Assembly (NCBI GenBank): GCA_002633025.1
Contig: NMRB01001665.1
Span: 95,864-159,863 of the forward strand
DNA from: Notospermus geniculatus
Lineage: Eukaryota > Nemertea > Pilidiophora > Heteronemertea > Lineidae
Direction of reading: 5' to 3'
Length of the DNA stretch: 64,000 bases
Within the stretch, counting starts at the first letter, position 1; every line of letters begins with the position of its first letter. The position numbers and the translations under genes were made by a program. Positions 55,316 through 64,000 of the stretch are shown here, in pieces. The notes beneath the pieces were generated by a model. The model saw only the letters and a program-made list of their open reading frames with translations. It did no database searches and had not been told where the DNA came from.

Positions 55316-56430
55316 TTAACTGCGTTGGAAAGAGTGAAGGTTCAGAGAGTTCTTCGGCACACTTCGAATCACCTTCGGCGAGCTCATGAATATATAGTTC
55401 TCAACTTGATGCCGTATACGACAACGTTTTGGGGTTATTGTTTGGCCTGGAAATCATAATTTTGAACAATTAGTTTTCCTTAAAACTTTTCAAACCAACA
55501 GGCTTATTACACTTCAAAGTATCACATCCACATTTGAAAATCAAAGACTGCTGACTGACTACCGAGTAATTAAGAAATAACCTATGTTGCAATACTCATG
55601 GCCAGTGAGATGGTTTTTGCTTGGTGTCGTGGACGTTTACATGTAGAGGTTTGGTTTGTTTGCGTTTAGTTTTGGGTAGTATTGGGAGGAGAGTACACAG
55701 AAAAAAATCAACTTTTTCCGTCCCTCGCACACGAAGCTGTAACTCACATTTTTTGGCTGGCCTGTTATGTCTGTGAGCTGATGCAGGGTGCCTTTACATC
55801 ATTCCCTCTACCTACTACAATAATAAACATGTGGTGAAACGAATGCTTTGGGAAAATGTTCTACGCATACACGGGACCCGATTTTCAGGCAACGTTTTCA
55901 ACACCTAAAAAACGAAATCACACCTACCAATACAGTCCGTAAAGATTGTATTTTCACAACAGACTTCTATAAATTATAAATTACACAAAGTTTTGTGAGA
56001 AATCGGTTCATTTTGATCATCTCATGTGGACATGAACCACCATTCCATCATTGCTGCCTAAGTCACTGGTTCCCTGTCCACCTCCCAATCAGTGTATTTG
56101 TGGATGGTCACAGGATCAGTCTAAAGTAGACTGATCTTCTGACCACTTTTCACTACTGTGCTGAATATGACATGTATGAAGAGCAATGAACTGACAGGGA
56201 ACCAGGCTGGTAGACAGTCATGATGGAATGGATGTCACTACCAGTTGTTGAGAACGCGCTCGATCAACCAGCCAATGAGCGATCAGCTAATAAGAAAATG
56301 TTTCATGTTTTCCCATAGTTGCGGGCGTGAAATACTGCTGGCTGATTGGTTGATGACAGTGTGCGCTATCAAGCGTTCAGAAACATGATTAGGCCCCATA
56401 TGTGCCAGTGGTTGAGAGCGTATAACTAGT
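55316..56430. other. No supported gene
   Basis: AT-rich unique sequence with short frames only. Confidence 0.35.
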
Positions 56431-56435
56431 ATTAA

Positions 56436-56716
56436 AGCCGCACAGTATAGACAGATGGGTCATAATCGGCGAGCATACTAATAGTCTCGGCCACCCAGTC
56501 GCTGTTTCGAATCTGGGGATCCGTAGCAATGCTATTGTGGAACGAAACGGCTGGCTGCGCAAGACTGCACACAGCATTGGGGATTCCCAAAACCTCGATG
56601 CAGGATAATGCTATAATATGTGGTTCTATGGTTCTACACACTACGCACGCCTGTAAATGAGGTTGCACTATATTTCGACCAAACTGGGAGTGAGTAGCGG
56701 TGTATACTGTGCGGCT
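56436..56716. mobile_element. 281-bp TTAA-flanked MITE
   Basis: AGCCGCACAGTATA / TATACTGTGCGGCT with TTAA at 56,432-56,435 and 56,717-56,720. piggyBac/Kolobok-type target. Confidence 0.85.
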
Positions 56717-56975
56717 TTAAGCTCGAGGCCACTGGGGACGAGTGTCAAGCCTCAGGTGCCAATGAATCTTATGTGATGTACATGTGTATTTATCACCATA
56801 ATCCTTCAACTGGACAGTAAAAACATCACATTCAAACATTTTTCTCAATCTTCTTCATCTTCCACTTTACCAGTTTCCAGTTTGGGTTTGCAGTTGTTCC
56901 TGGTTGCAGTCAACACGAGTCGTGGTTGATTCAGGAGCGGCTGGGGTTATGTCACTCTACATTGATAAAATCATA

Positions 56976-57124
56976 AAACCACACTCGTGAGATTTCCGAG
57001 GTAGCAGAACACACTCGTGATGATCTTTCGCCCGGAACCCCCTCGACCTTCGGTCTCGGGAGTTCCTGGCGAAAGATCACCACTCGTGTGTTCTGCTACC
57101 TCGGAAATCTTACGAGTGTGGTTT
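56976..57124. mobile_element. 149-bp palindromic MITE, TIR AAACCACACTCGTGAGATTT, TA duplication
   Basis: Arms AAACCACACTCGTGAGATTT, CCGAGGTAGCAGAACACACT and GATCTTTCGCC mirrored almost perfectly around a short CTCGACCTTCGGTCTCGGG loop. Confidence 0.85.
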
Positions 57125-57631
57125 TATATTTGTCATATACCACAAGAAGCGCAAAAAATGACAAAAATTACCCCACCGATGCCACTTGTATCACCGCATG
57201 CATATCCGCCATGTCAGAGCACCGTTGTTTTTGTATTAATGCGCGAATGTTGATGGAGTGAGCCCATCGGAGTGAGACGGCCGCGTCTTTCCAGGAAGTG
57301 AGCCAAAAGGCCTCGCAAAGCCCCTTAAATCAAAGCTGATTAGTTCACAGAGGGCGTATCATATCAGTGGGATGATACGGAACGCGTATCACACCCCGGA
57401 TCATGATGGTGGTCGGAGCGGACATCCCCCTTCGATTTCAGGCGATTTGTAGCATATCAGTCTAACAGTTCTTGTATTATTGAACATAAAATGTGATTTT
57501 AGGACGGCCAGCATTCGTCCACGTCGATTTTGTTGGTTTTTGTGCGGTGTTTTTGACAAAAAAAGCTGCAGCTCCAGGCGGTACCGCAGAACATACTGTA
57601 CTCGGGTATATGATAAATATCAAGAAGTCAA

Positions 57632-57690
57632 CTTCCAGAACCTTGCGAATTTTCGACCCCAACCGGGGTCTTCCTCAGGCACTTTTCAGT
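57632..57690 (-). repeat. CTGAGGAAGACCCC..GGGGTCGAAAATTCGC hairpin motif, copy 2
   Basis: Minus strand: CTGAGGAAGACCCCGGTTGG followed by GGTCGAAAATTCGCAAGG. Same motif as 4,330 and 63,809. Confidence 0.6.
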
Positions 57691-57897
57691 TGGAGAGACC
57701 AGAAAAGACTGTACTGTAAATGTACATAGGATGATGATCTATATTGTGTAAATTTTGATAATCACAAAAATAAAACATGGTATTTTGGATTGCGCATCTT
57801 ATGTTGATCTTTCAGTCTGTAAAGTAAATGACCTCTTGATCCTGTCTATCGAACCTCGCCAATTAACCCTCTCTTTTCGCAGCCTTTTTAAATAAAA

Positions 57898-58180
57898 ATG
57901 AGACCCATGAACATGTTAATAAAAACTTTAATTTTCAGGCTACAGCAACCAAACTTCACACATGTTATCTCAACTTAATGCACGGCCTGCACACCAAGTT
58001 TCATTAGTCAGGGCTTATCACTTTCCGTTTAATGACGTCTTTCCATAATGTGCTCAAGATGAGCCCCTCGGTTCTGGCGGCACACTTGAACACGACCCGC
58101 GAAGTTCTCAATAACTCGAACGCACTCCTCCTTTGGAATCTCACGAATCTTCGCAGTTATGGCCTCCTTCAACTCGTGAC
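57898..58180 (-). repeat. Inverted duplicate of the mariner 3' end
   Basis: Near-exact inverse of 58,588-58,870 (e.g. ATGTTAATAAAAACTTTAAT, GGCTACAGCAACCAAACTTC, CTTTCCGTTTAATGACGTC). Read on the minus strand it encodes the transposase tail again (ELKEAITAKIREIPKEE..). Confidence 0.9.
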
Positions 58181-58204
58181 CCCAGGATTGCCTACAGAGG
58201 CCTC

Positions 58205-58740
58205 TTCATTCCGTTAAGTGCACTGCGTGGGTTGCGATATCAACACATGGAATCATCGGGCCATTCTGGTTTGAGGATGAGAACGAGCGTGCAGTTACTG
58301 TGAATACAGAGCGTTACCTAGGGGTCCTCCGCAAGTTTTGGGCTGTACTCGGCCGACGAAGGGGGTTTATAAGGGAGGATCAATGGTTTCAGCAGGGGCA
58401 ACTCCCCACACCTCAAATGACTCGCTGAATTGTCTGCGCGAACACTTTCAGGATCGCCTTATCAGTCGGAGGTGTGACCCTGAATGGGCTTCACACTCGC
58501 CAGACCTGAACCCCCCGGAGTTCTACCTCAAAGACAATGAGGGCTACCTCAAAGACAATGTCTATAGGAATAATCCCCAAAACATTCACGAGTTGAAGGA
58601 GGCCATAACTGCGAAGATTCGTGAGATTCCAAAGGAGGAGTACGTTCGAGTTATTGAGAACTTCGCGCGTCGTGTTCAAGTGTGCCGCCAGCGCCGAGGG
58701 GCTCATCTTGAGCACATTATGGAAAGACGTCATTAAACGG
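58205..58740 (+). pseudogene. mariner-type transposase, C-terminal relic
   Basis: Frames in succession give WVAISTHGIIGPFWFEDENE, RAVTVNTERYLGVLRKFWAV.., then QFQQ/ATPHTSNDSLNCLREHFQ, DPEWASHSPDLNPPEFYL, ELKEAITAKIREIPKEEYVR and HLEHIMERRH before TAA at 58,734. The WFxxDxAxPH-like and HSPDLNPP(D/E)F motifs identify the second and third catalytic regions of Tc1/mariner transposases. There are frameshifts near 58,365-58,400 and a small internal duplication (..YLKDNEGYLKDN..). The N terminus is missing and replaced by an inverted copy of the 3' end. Confidence 0.8.
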
Positions 58741-58870
58741 AAAGTGATAAGCCCTGACTTATGAAACTTGGTGTGCAGGCCGTGCATTAAGTTGAGATAA
58801 CATGTGTGAAGTTTGGTTGCTGTAGCCTGAAAATTAAAGTTTTTATTAACATGTTCATGGGTCTCATTTT
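58588..58870 (+). repeat. mariner 3' end (arm of a 290-bp inverted repeat)
   Basis: Covers the transposase tail, stop and 3' terminal sequence to ATGTTCATGGGTCTCATTTT; partner at 57,898-58,180. Confidence 0.9.
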
Positions 58871-58949
58871 TTTTGGGTCACCCTGTACAACTACATTTTT
58901 TTGCACTTGACAACTCATTATGTTCAGTGACCTCTCTCGCTAGTTTCCG

Positions 58950-59530
58950 AATATCCAAGGGCGGTCTTCAAATTGACTGACAAGTCAATTTCTAGTTTTG
59001 ATTGATAATGTGTCTAAGTGCATGTACCCTCTATGAGTACAGCGAATTTTGGCTGGATCGAATTTGAAATATGGCCGCCAGGCTGCCATCTTGGAAAATG
59101 ACCTTTCGTCCTTATCTCTCAAACTACTGGGTAGAATTTTTTTTGTCTCTTAGTGAACATGAACACCTCTTTTGTGAACTCCGAATATTAGCCCTACGGA
59201 TATTGCTGCCTGGCAGACATCTTAGAAAAATAGAGATACCCTTTATGTGTATTCCATGTTTTCGGCCTTTTGTCTTCAAATTGATGGTTGACACCCCACT
59301 CTTACCCAAATTAAAACTTTAATAATATCAACTAGAATCTTCTAACCTGGTAGGCCTATGTAGATAACCTCTACATACACAAATATGGCAAGTTTTGAGC
59401 ATGATCATGTTACCCTGGGACATTTCAACTTAGCATTTCTGTCATTTGTTCCTCCGGTACATTCAAACAAATGATGATATGGTCCATGGGCCATTTCATT
59501 ATCGCCAACTTACTTTGCACGGTAGGCCTA
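58950..59530. other. Repeat-derived intergenic or intronic sequence
   Basis: Includes GAAATATGGCCGCCAGGCTGCCATCTTGG (59,068-59,096), similar to the 145-150 bp arrays, and GTACATTC..ATGGTCCATGGGCCATTTCA (59,456-59,497) resembling 54,399-54,441. A frame at 59,071-59,322 is within this repeat. Confidence 0.5.
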
Positions 59531-59576
59531 TATGATTTTTTCATTTGATTTGAATGGACTACTTCCACTTTTTCAG

Positions 59577-60647
59577 GTGGGCATTTTCAAAGAAAGAAGT
59601 ACTGTCGAAATCAAAGGTGATTTTTCGAAAGTATCGTCCATATGGCATTATCATAGAAACTCAAAAGCATTTCTTGGGTTCGCTATGAAACCCATACTAG
59701 GAATGAACCCATTGAACGTATACGTGTATACAAGGAAAGATGCTCGTTATGAATTAGTTTATAATTATCAAATTTTGGATCTTGCGTACATCGCTGGTGA
59801 TTATGGAAATGGCGTGGTGGGAATATTCTCCAAGGAGACTTCGAATGCTTTTGACCTGACGGGACACAATCGCCGCAAACTTTATTTGCCTTATGATAAA
59901 TTCAAAAGAACCCGAGGCCCAAACGGGTATGTTTTCAGAAGGCTGAATATGATCGTTCGCAACGATATTGCATTATTTAAAGTTACATACATTTGTACTC
60001 ACGTACCGCGCGAAAGTTCACCGAGAGTGAGGACTAAATCTCGGTACAGCGTCTACAGAATAAGAGACATCGATTTTTTTCTGAGACTAGAACAAGTCAG
60101 GGTTCTACCCGGTGAAACATACCGCTTTCTTGACGAGGACGACTGGAAAGGCATGGGTTCACAACGTCCGATTTCGGCGCTGGTACACAATTATTACTTC
60201 GATGAAAATGGTAATATATTCAAGTTTAAATTTGACCCGTCAGGTGTCTTCAGTATTGCTGTATTTGAAAAGGGGAGCATGTATATGAACTTTACAAACG
60301 TTTTACGCACAAAACAGGGATTCACACTAAGTAAAAAGGCATATCTCCTTGGGAACCAATTTGTTGCTTTTGAAGCCCTTAGTTTGAAGACATCGCTCGA
60401 TCATAGAGTTAGCAGGGTACTAAATGTGTATACCCTTAACATCAGGAAGCCTTGCCCCGCGATTAACAGGCTGCAGGGCGTGAAGAAGAGAACGGATTCG
60501 CCCTTACGGTTCGTTCTAAAAGTCTCTGTCTCTGGAGAAGACCGTTACCAAATTTTCAATGACGAAGAGCATCGTATAATTGCCTGGCCGACATCAGACC
60601 AGAGGAAAAACACAAAGAGTAGGTTGGTTGCAAAGATTTATTTTTGA
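59577..60647 (+). CDS. Long open exon, protein not recognised
   Basis: Preceded by ACTTCCACTTTTTCAG, a good acceptor, and open for 356 codons from there to TGA at 60,645-60,647; an in-frame ATG 45 nt upstream (59,532) gives 371. The stop in the same exon suggests a terminal exon. The peptide is rich in Tyr, Phe, Arg, Lys and short beta-type alternations (FLGFAMKPILGMNPLNVYVY, YRFLDEDDWKGMG, GSMYMNFTNVL), with only two Cys, no obvious membrane segment, catalytic motif or internal repeat. I cannot assign a family. AATAAA occurs about 535 nt after the stop (near 61,183). Upstream exons were not found. The length without stops makes a real gene likely; a degraded viral or transposon protein is not excluded. 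Confidence 0.6.
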   Translation: MGIFKERSTVEIKGDFSKVSSIWHYHRNSKAFLGFAMKPILGMNPLNVYVYTRKDARYELVYNYQILDLAYIAGDYGNGVVGIFSKETSNAFDLTGHNRRKLYLPYDKFKRTRGPNGYVFRRLNMIVRNDIALFKVTYICTHVPRESSPRVRTKSRYSVYRIRDIDFFLRLEQVRVLPGETYRFLDEDDWKGMGSQRPISALVHNYYFDENGNIFKFKFDPSGVFSIAVFEKGSMYMNFTNVLRTKQGFTLSKKAYLLGNQFVAFEALSLKTSLDHRVSRVLNVYTLNIRKPCPAINRLQGVKKRTDSPLRFVLKVSVSGEDRYQIFNDEEHRIIAWPTSDQRKNTKSRLVAKIYF

Positions 60648-61960
60648 GCATGGAGGCCTAAACGCACAGAACAAAGATAGCCTATTAGACTACTTGCACT
60701 GGCTGGGAAGTTGTTTGGGCTGTTCTCTCTTGTGAATACCGACACCATACTCCACGCAGCGTTGAAAGGTTTTGATACTTGGACGAAAATTTTAACACTG
60801 CCATTGACGCTAGATCGCCATCTTGAAAATCTTGACGTCATCGTCGGTGGGTTGGTCTATCACGTGACGCGAACTTCTTTTTTAAAATGATATTATTTGC
60901 ATAAAACAGTATTTATCTTGTCGAAAATGAAACAGAATAACTTTATTATTACTTTAAATCTACTCGACCGATGTTTGTATCACTCTATACCTTTATACAC
61001 CTATCTTCAACGATATATTGTAAGCGTAGAAAACGACGTGATGGGTAACCACTTTACAAATAGAAGAATTTCTACTGTTAGCTCCGCGCGCGCACAACTT
61101 TTCGAGACGGAAACCTAGCGCCGATACTGGTGGTGATATTCTCAGATATCGCCACCTAGCGTCAAGTTTGTACCCACAGTAAAATAAATCCGAAATTCAA
61201 CCATTGCTTGTTCCTCATCCTATAATAATTACACTATGATTATTATTAGGATTGTGATTACATGTAGTATCATTGCCTTAGAGTGCATGTCGACTTCTAG
61301 TCCCAAATCGTGTTTTCTCTACTCTAATGCAGTCTCAAGCAGCATTGTTTCAGTAAATTAAGACCTAGATGAACTGATATTGTCTATTCATGATATATTT
61401 GTGAACGACTAGTATAAGGTGTAAACCCTGCCATTTCCATGCAAATCAACCCAATGCTTTCCGAGTTTTGCCCATTTGGTAACTTTGAACCTTATCCCCC
61501 AGCCCCTTTTGGGTTTTTAGGTCGCATCTTGAAAGCAATGGTGTTCAGCATTCTGTGATCAAATGATATTACTCCCTAGAATATGACGCAATCACTTTTA
61601 TACTCATAAAATTAATAACTAGGTCATACTGATCAATTATTTTTGAGTTTCCTTTCTGAGACGCACTGTATATCGGTTCATACGATATCATAATGAGGTA
61701 CGCCTCACAAATAACGCTCTTCCTGTTATTTCAATGACGGAAAAATACCAAATAAATCGGCCAACAATATTGATAAGCTCAACTTTGATAGTAGCCCTAG
61801 GTGTTTTTCAAATGATTGGTTTTGGGCTAGTCAATGATTTTGTTTAGGCGAGGCCAGCATTTGCCATACTTTATGCTCGGAAGAAGAGCAGTTTCTAATA
61901 CTTCTGAGTAGTTATGTAAAGGAGAACAGTTCCCAAGATGAGATACTCATGAATGAAAGA
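60648..61960. other. No supported gene
   Basis: Contains a possible AATAAA near 61,183 that could serve the preceding exon, and GTTTCTCTACTCT-type AT-rich sequence. Nothing else stands out. Confidence 0.35.
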
Positions 61961-61967
61961 ATCTATA

Positions 61968-62400
61968 CACTTCATTCCACATCCGAGTGGCGCGAGGTTT
62001 TCAGCCAATATCTCCGGAACGGCTGGGTCAAAATTGACATATACCATACATCAATTGACTTGTCTTTCTTCTCGGTATCTTTCTGCTATCTTCATTTTTC
62101 GCGTAAGGCCTGCATAACGGATCCCTTTCTCAAAACCCATTTCATTTCGCCATGTTGTTCAGTGCGGTTTACACGTGCGCGATGCATTGCGTCATTTCAA
62201 AATGGCCGCCATTTCGGCCGTAAACACGAACTGTGATTGGTGAGAGACCTTTTTTCTGTCACGTTTTTTGGGAAAATGACAGCGATGATGGCTGTAGCGG
62301 CAAGAAAGATGAATCGATTGACGTATGTTTCGACAAATTTGACCCAGCCGTTGCGGAGCTATCGTTCATAAACCTCGCGCCACTCGAAAGTGGAATGGAG
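61968..62400. mobile_element. Foldback element, GAGTGGCGCGAGGTTT arms
   Basis: Arms of about 60-70 bp (GAGTGGCGCGAGGTTTTC..CGGAACGGCTGGGTCAAA and inverse at 62,334-62,392). The two frames (61,949-62,236 and 62,233-62,571) run through the arms and are not taken as genes. Confidence 0.65.
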
Positions 62401-62722
62401 AGTAGGATAAAGCTGCCATCATCCTGCCAGGCTGCCACATATTCTCCATCGTCAGGAACTGCACGAATCAATCGGATGCACCATCCTTTTATTCGCTGTT
62501 CAAGTTGGTACGATTTGCTAGTGATCAAACGACGGACAGATTTCATTGATAGTGCACATTGGCAACATTGAATATCTGCGATGAAGCGTAAATCGAGGAC
62601 GGTTTCGGTGTGAGAGATGGGCTAGTTTAGACATTTGCGCATTTTCCGAATCGGAATGCCAGCAGGACAAGCACTTAATTGCTGAAGAACCATGAGGATA
62701 GCGGTAATACTTCATATCAGAA

Positions 62723-63005
62723 GGAGCCACGGTAGTGTAGTGGTTCGGGCCTCCGACTAGCGGTCAGAGGGTCTTGGGTTCGAATCCCACTGGGCGTGAG
62801 ACTTTGGGCAAGTCTCTTTGCCTCACCGGCCTCTCTCCACCCAGGTTGGGTACCGGTCGGATTGTAGCGCTGAATAAGCAGCTCATCTGAGTTCTACTGA
62901 AAGGTTTCAGGACAGACTCACTGGGGTTAAAGTGTAAATTCGGATGACACCTCTACCGTTGTTGATGTCAGACTATAAACCCGAACTTTAACTTTAACTT
63001 TTTTT
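62723..63005 (+). mobile_element. tRNA-derived SINE, full-length-like
   Basis: Head GCCACGGTAGTGTAGTGGTT (box A), TTGGGTTCGAATCCCAC (box B), body GACTTTGGGCAAGTCTCTTT..GGTTGGGTACCGG..GTAGCGCTGAATAAGCAGC and a (CTTTAA)n-T tail. Acceptor stem does not close as a true tRNA. Confidence 0.8.
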
Positions 63006-63162
63006 AAGTGAGGTGACATCATTTGCAGGTAATCGTTTTGTTGAAATCACCGGTGTGACTGAAAATTTATCAATCTCGTACCCAGTGATTAGTTTGCTTG
63101 GCCAAGTTTGGATGTCGCGCCACTATTACTGCATAGATTAGAGTAATCCTGTTCGCCTTAAA

Positions 63163-63335
63163 CACAGGCCCCTGGAGAGTTGGTCAGTAGAGTATTCCTC
63201 GTAAAATCGGGGGAAAGTGAGCATACAATGGCCAAATCTATACTATACTATATAGTATAGATTTGGCCATTGTATGCTCACTTTCCCCCGATTTTACGAG
63301 GAATACTCTACTGACCAACTCTCCAGGGGCCTGTG
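63163..63335. mobile_element. 173-bp near-perfect palindrome with 7-bp TSD CCTTAAA
   Basis: CACAGGCCCCTGGAGAGTTG / CAACTCTCCAGGGGCCTGTG, arms continuing almost without mismatch to a central ACTATACTATATAGTATAG. Direct CCTTAAA at 63,156-63,162 and 63,336-63,342. Superfamily unclear from a 7-bp duplication. Confidence 0.9.
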
Positions 63336-63808
63336 CCTTAAACCACGTTGGTCTATGCTCAAAAATCAACAGATGAAAAGCCGTCGTACATGTCAATCAA
63401 AACTCTCATTCCATTTTGCTAATAGAGATTCAGTGCCTTGTACATGTACAGACTCGCACATGAAAAGCCTTTGTTAGGCATACGGTTGACATAATTCTGT
63501 AATGCTCGCAGAAAGAGCCTCTGTTTTTTTCAATGGGTAGCTTTTTCGCTAACTCATTCATGTTTTTTTCCTTTACTGCGCCCTTCCCTTAAATTTAAAT
63601 TTTAGTAGCAAGTCGCAATGGAGATCGGTGGTGGGGGAATTCAGAGCGCTACCACATCAGAACCCGCACGTTTCCTTTGTTCAAAATATATCTTGTATAT
63701 ATCTTTAGTCTATTGTATATATCTGATACAAAATATATAATATTTTGTATCAGCCGAAGAAAGAGAAAGCACTTCTTGTAGCTCGACTTGAAAGTGCCAG
63801 CCTGAAGA

Positions 63809-63844
63809 AGACCCCGCTTGGGGTCGAAAATTTGCTAAGATTCT
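63809..63844 (+). repeat. CTGAAGAAGACCCC..GGGGTCGAAAATTTGC hairpin motif, copy 3
   Basis: CTGAAGAAGACCCCGCTTGG then GGTCGAAAATTTGC: a 6-bp GACCCC/GGGGTC stem with a 4-nt loop followed by GAAAATT. Probably within the end of a retroelement. Confidence 0.6.
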
Positions 63845-64000
63845 GGCAACTGACTTCCTGTTTATCATCTTTATTTTGTATAGGGCCACAATGCCTTGGC
63901 TTTGGCCGTTTCATTTCTTTGAATAAAGTTATATTTCATACAAACAAACAAAGAGCCTATAAAAACGACGGACGCAAACGAATGGGCACCTTTTCCTTGT

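Noticed and set aside
61949-62571. Two plus-strand frames of 95 and 112 codons
   Set aside because: They run through the arms of a foldback repeat and show no domain.
62723-62800. tRNA genes (also 31,262, 55,040 and 7.8/49.7 kb)
   Set aside because: Box A/B are present but acceptor and anticodon stems do not close, and SINE bodies or TSDs follow.

Overview
This is metazoan nuclear DNA, most likely from a marine invertebrate. A deuterostome such as a hemichordate, cephalochordate or echinoderm is my guess, but the sequence does not settle it. Coding sequence is sparse and split by GT-AG introns. Exons encode extracellular modules (PAN/apple, fibronectin type II). tRNA-derived SINEs are present, and short palindromic DNA transposons (MITEs) with clear target-site duplications (TSDs) are very abundant. 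There are single Ns at 8071, 30023 and 50643, a run of Ns at 30678-30709, and a long poly-C tract, so parts of the assembly are uncertain.

Layout. 1-18.5 kb: exons of a minus-strand modular extracellular gene (PAN at 12.1-12.3 kb, three 51-nt C-x5-WD-x5-C mini-exons at 9.1, 7.5 and 7.3 kb, and FN2 at 2.8-3.0 kb, all phase 1-1), separated by introns full of MITEs, SINEs and a 1.3-kb TTAA element. 15.3-18.1 kb: 145-150 bp tandem arrays and a LINE 3' relic.

20.0-28.25 kb: the most interesting object, an 8,246-bp DNA transposon. It has about 245-bp terminal inverted repeats (TIRs), a TTA target duplication, and a six-exon minus-strand gene whose splice phases all join into a 1,112-residue protein. 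The protein has a likely D-D-E catalytic triad and a cysteine-rich C terminus. I do not recognise it as a well-known superfamily; Academ or an undescribed group are the candidates. The copy is broken by a 711-bp MITE inserted between the first and second catalytic Asp, and it carries a 9-bp-TSD element in intron 1.

28.2-41 kb: another ~145-bp array, a nested 3.3-kb composite bounded by CACTGTAAAAAAAT, and a dense MITE cluster (35.2-36.5 kb) and MITE island (39.0-40.9 kb). 41.6 kb: a mariner N-terminal fragment. 42.2-48.0 kb: a decayed DIRS/Ngaro-like retroelement (gag with an intron, reverse transcriptase, RNase H) preceded by a 67-bp minisatellite. 48-57 kb: SINEs, a duplicated segment and TTAA/TA MITEs. 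57.9-58.9 kb: a mariner C-terminal relic with an inverted duplication of its 3' end. 59.58-60.65 kb: a long open exon for an unrecognised protein. 60.7-64 kb: no gene, with a SINE and a near-perfect 173-bp palindrome.

Many MITE families here share 5'-GGGCC-like ends and 3-bp duplications with the 8.2-kb element. This suggests, but does not prove, that one enzyme family moved them all, and that one of its dependants later inactivated this copy of the transposase gene.
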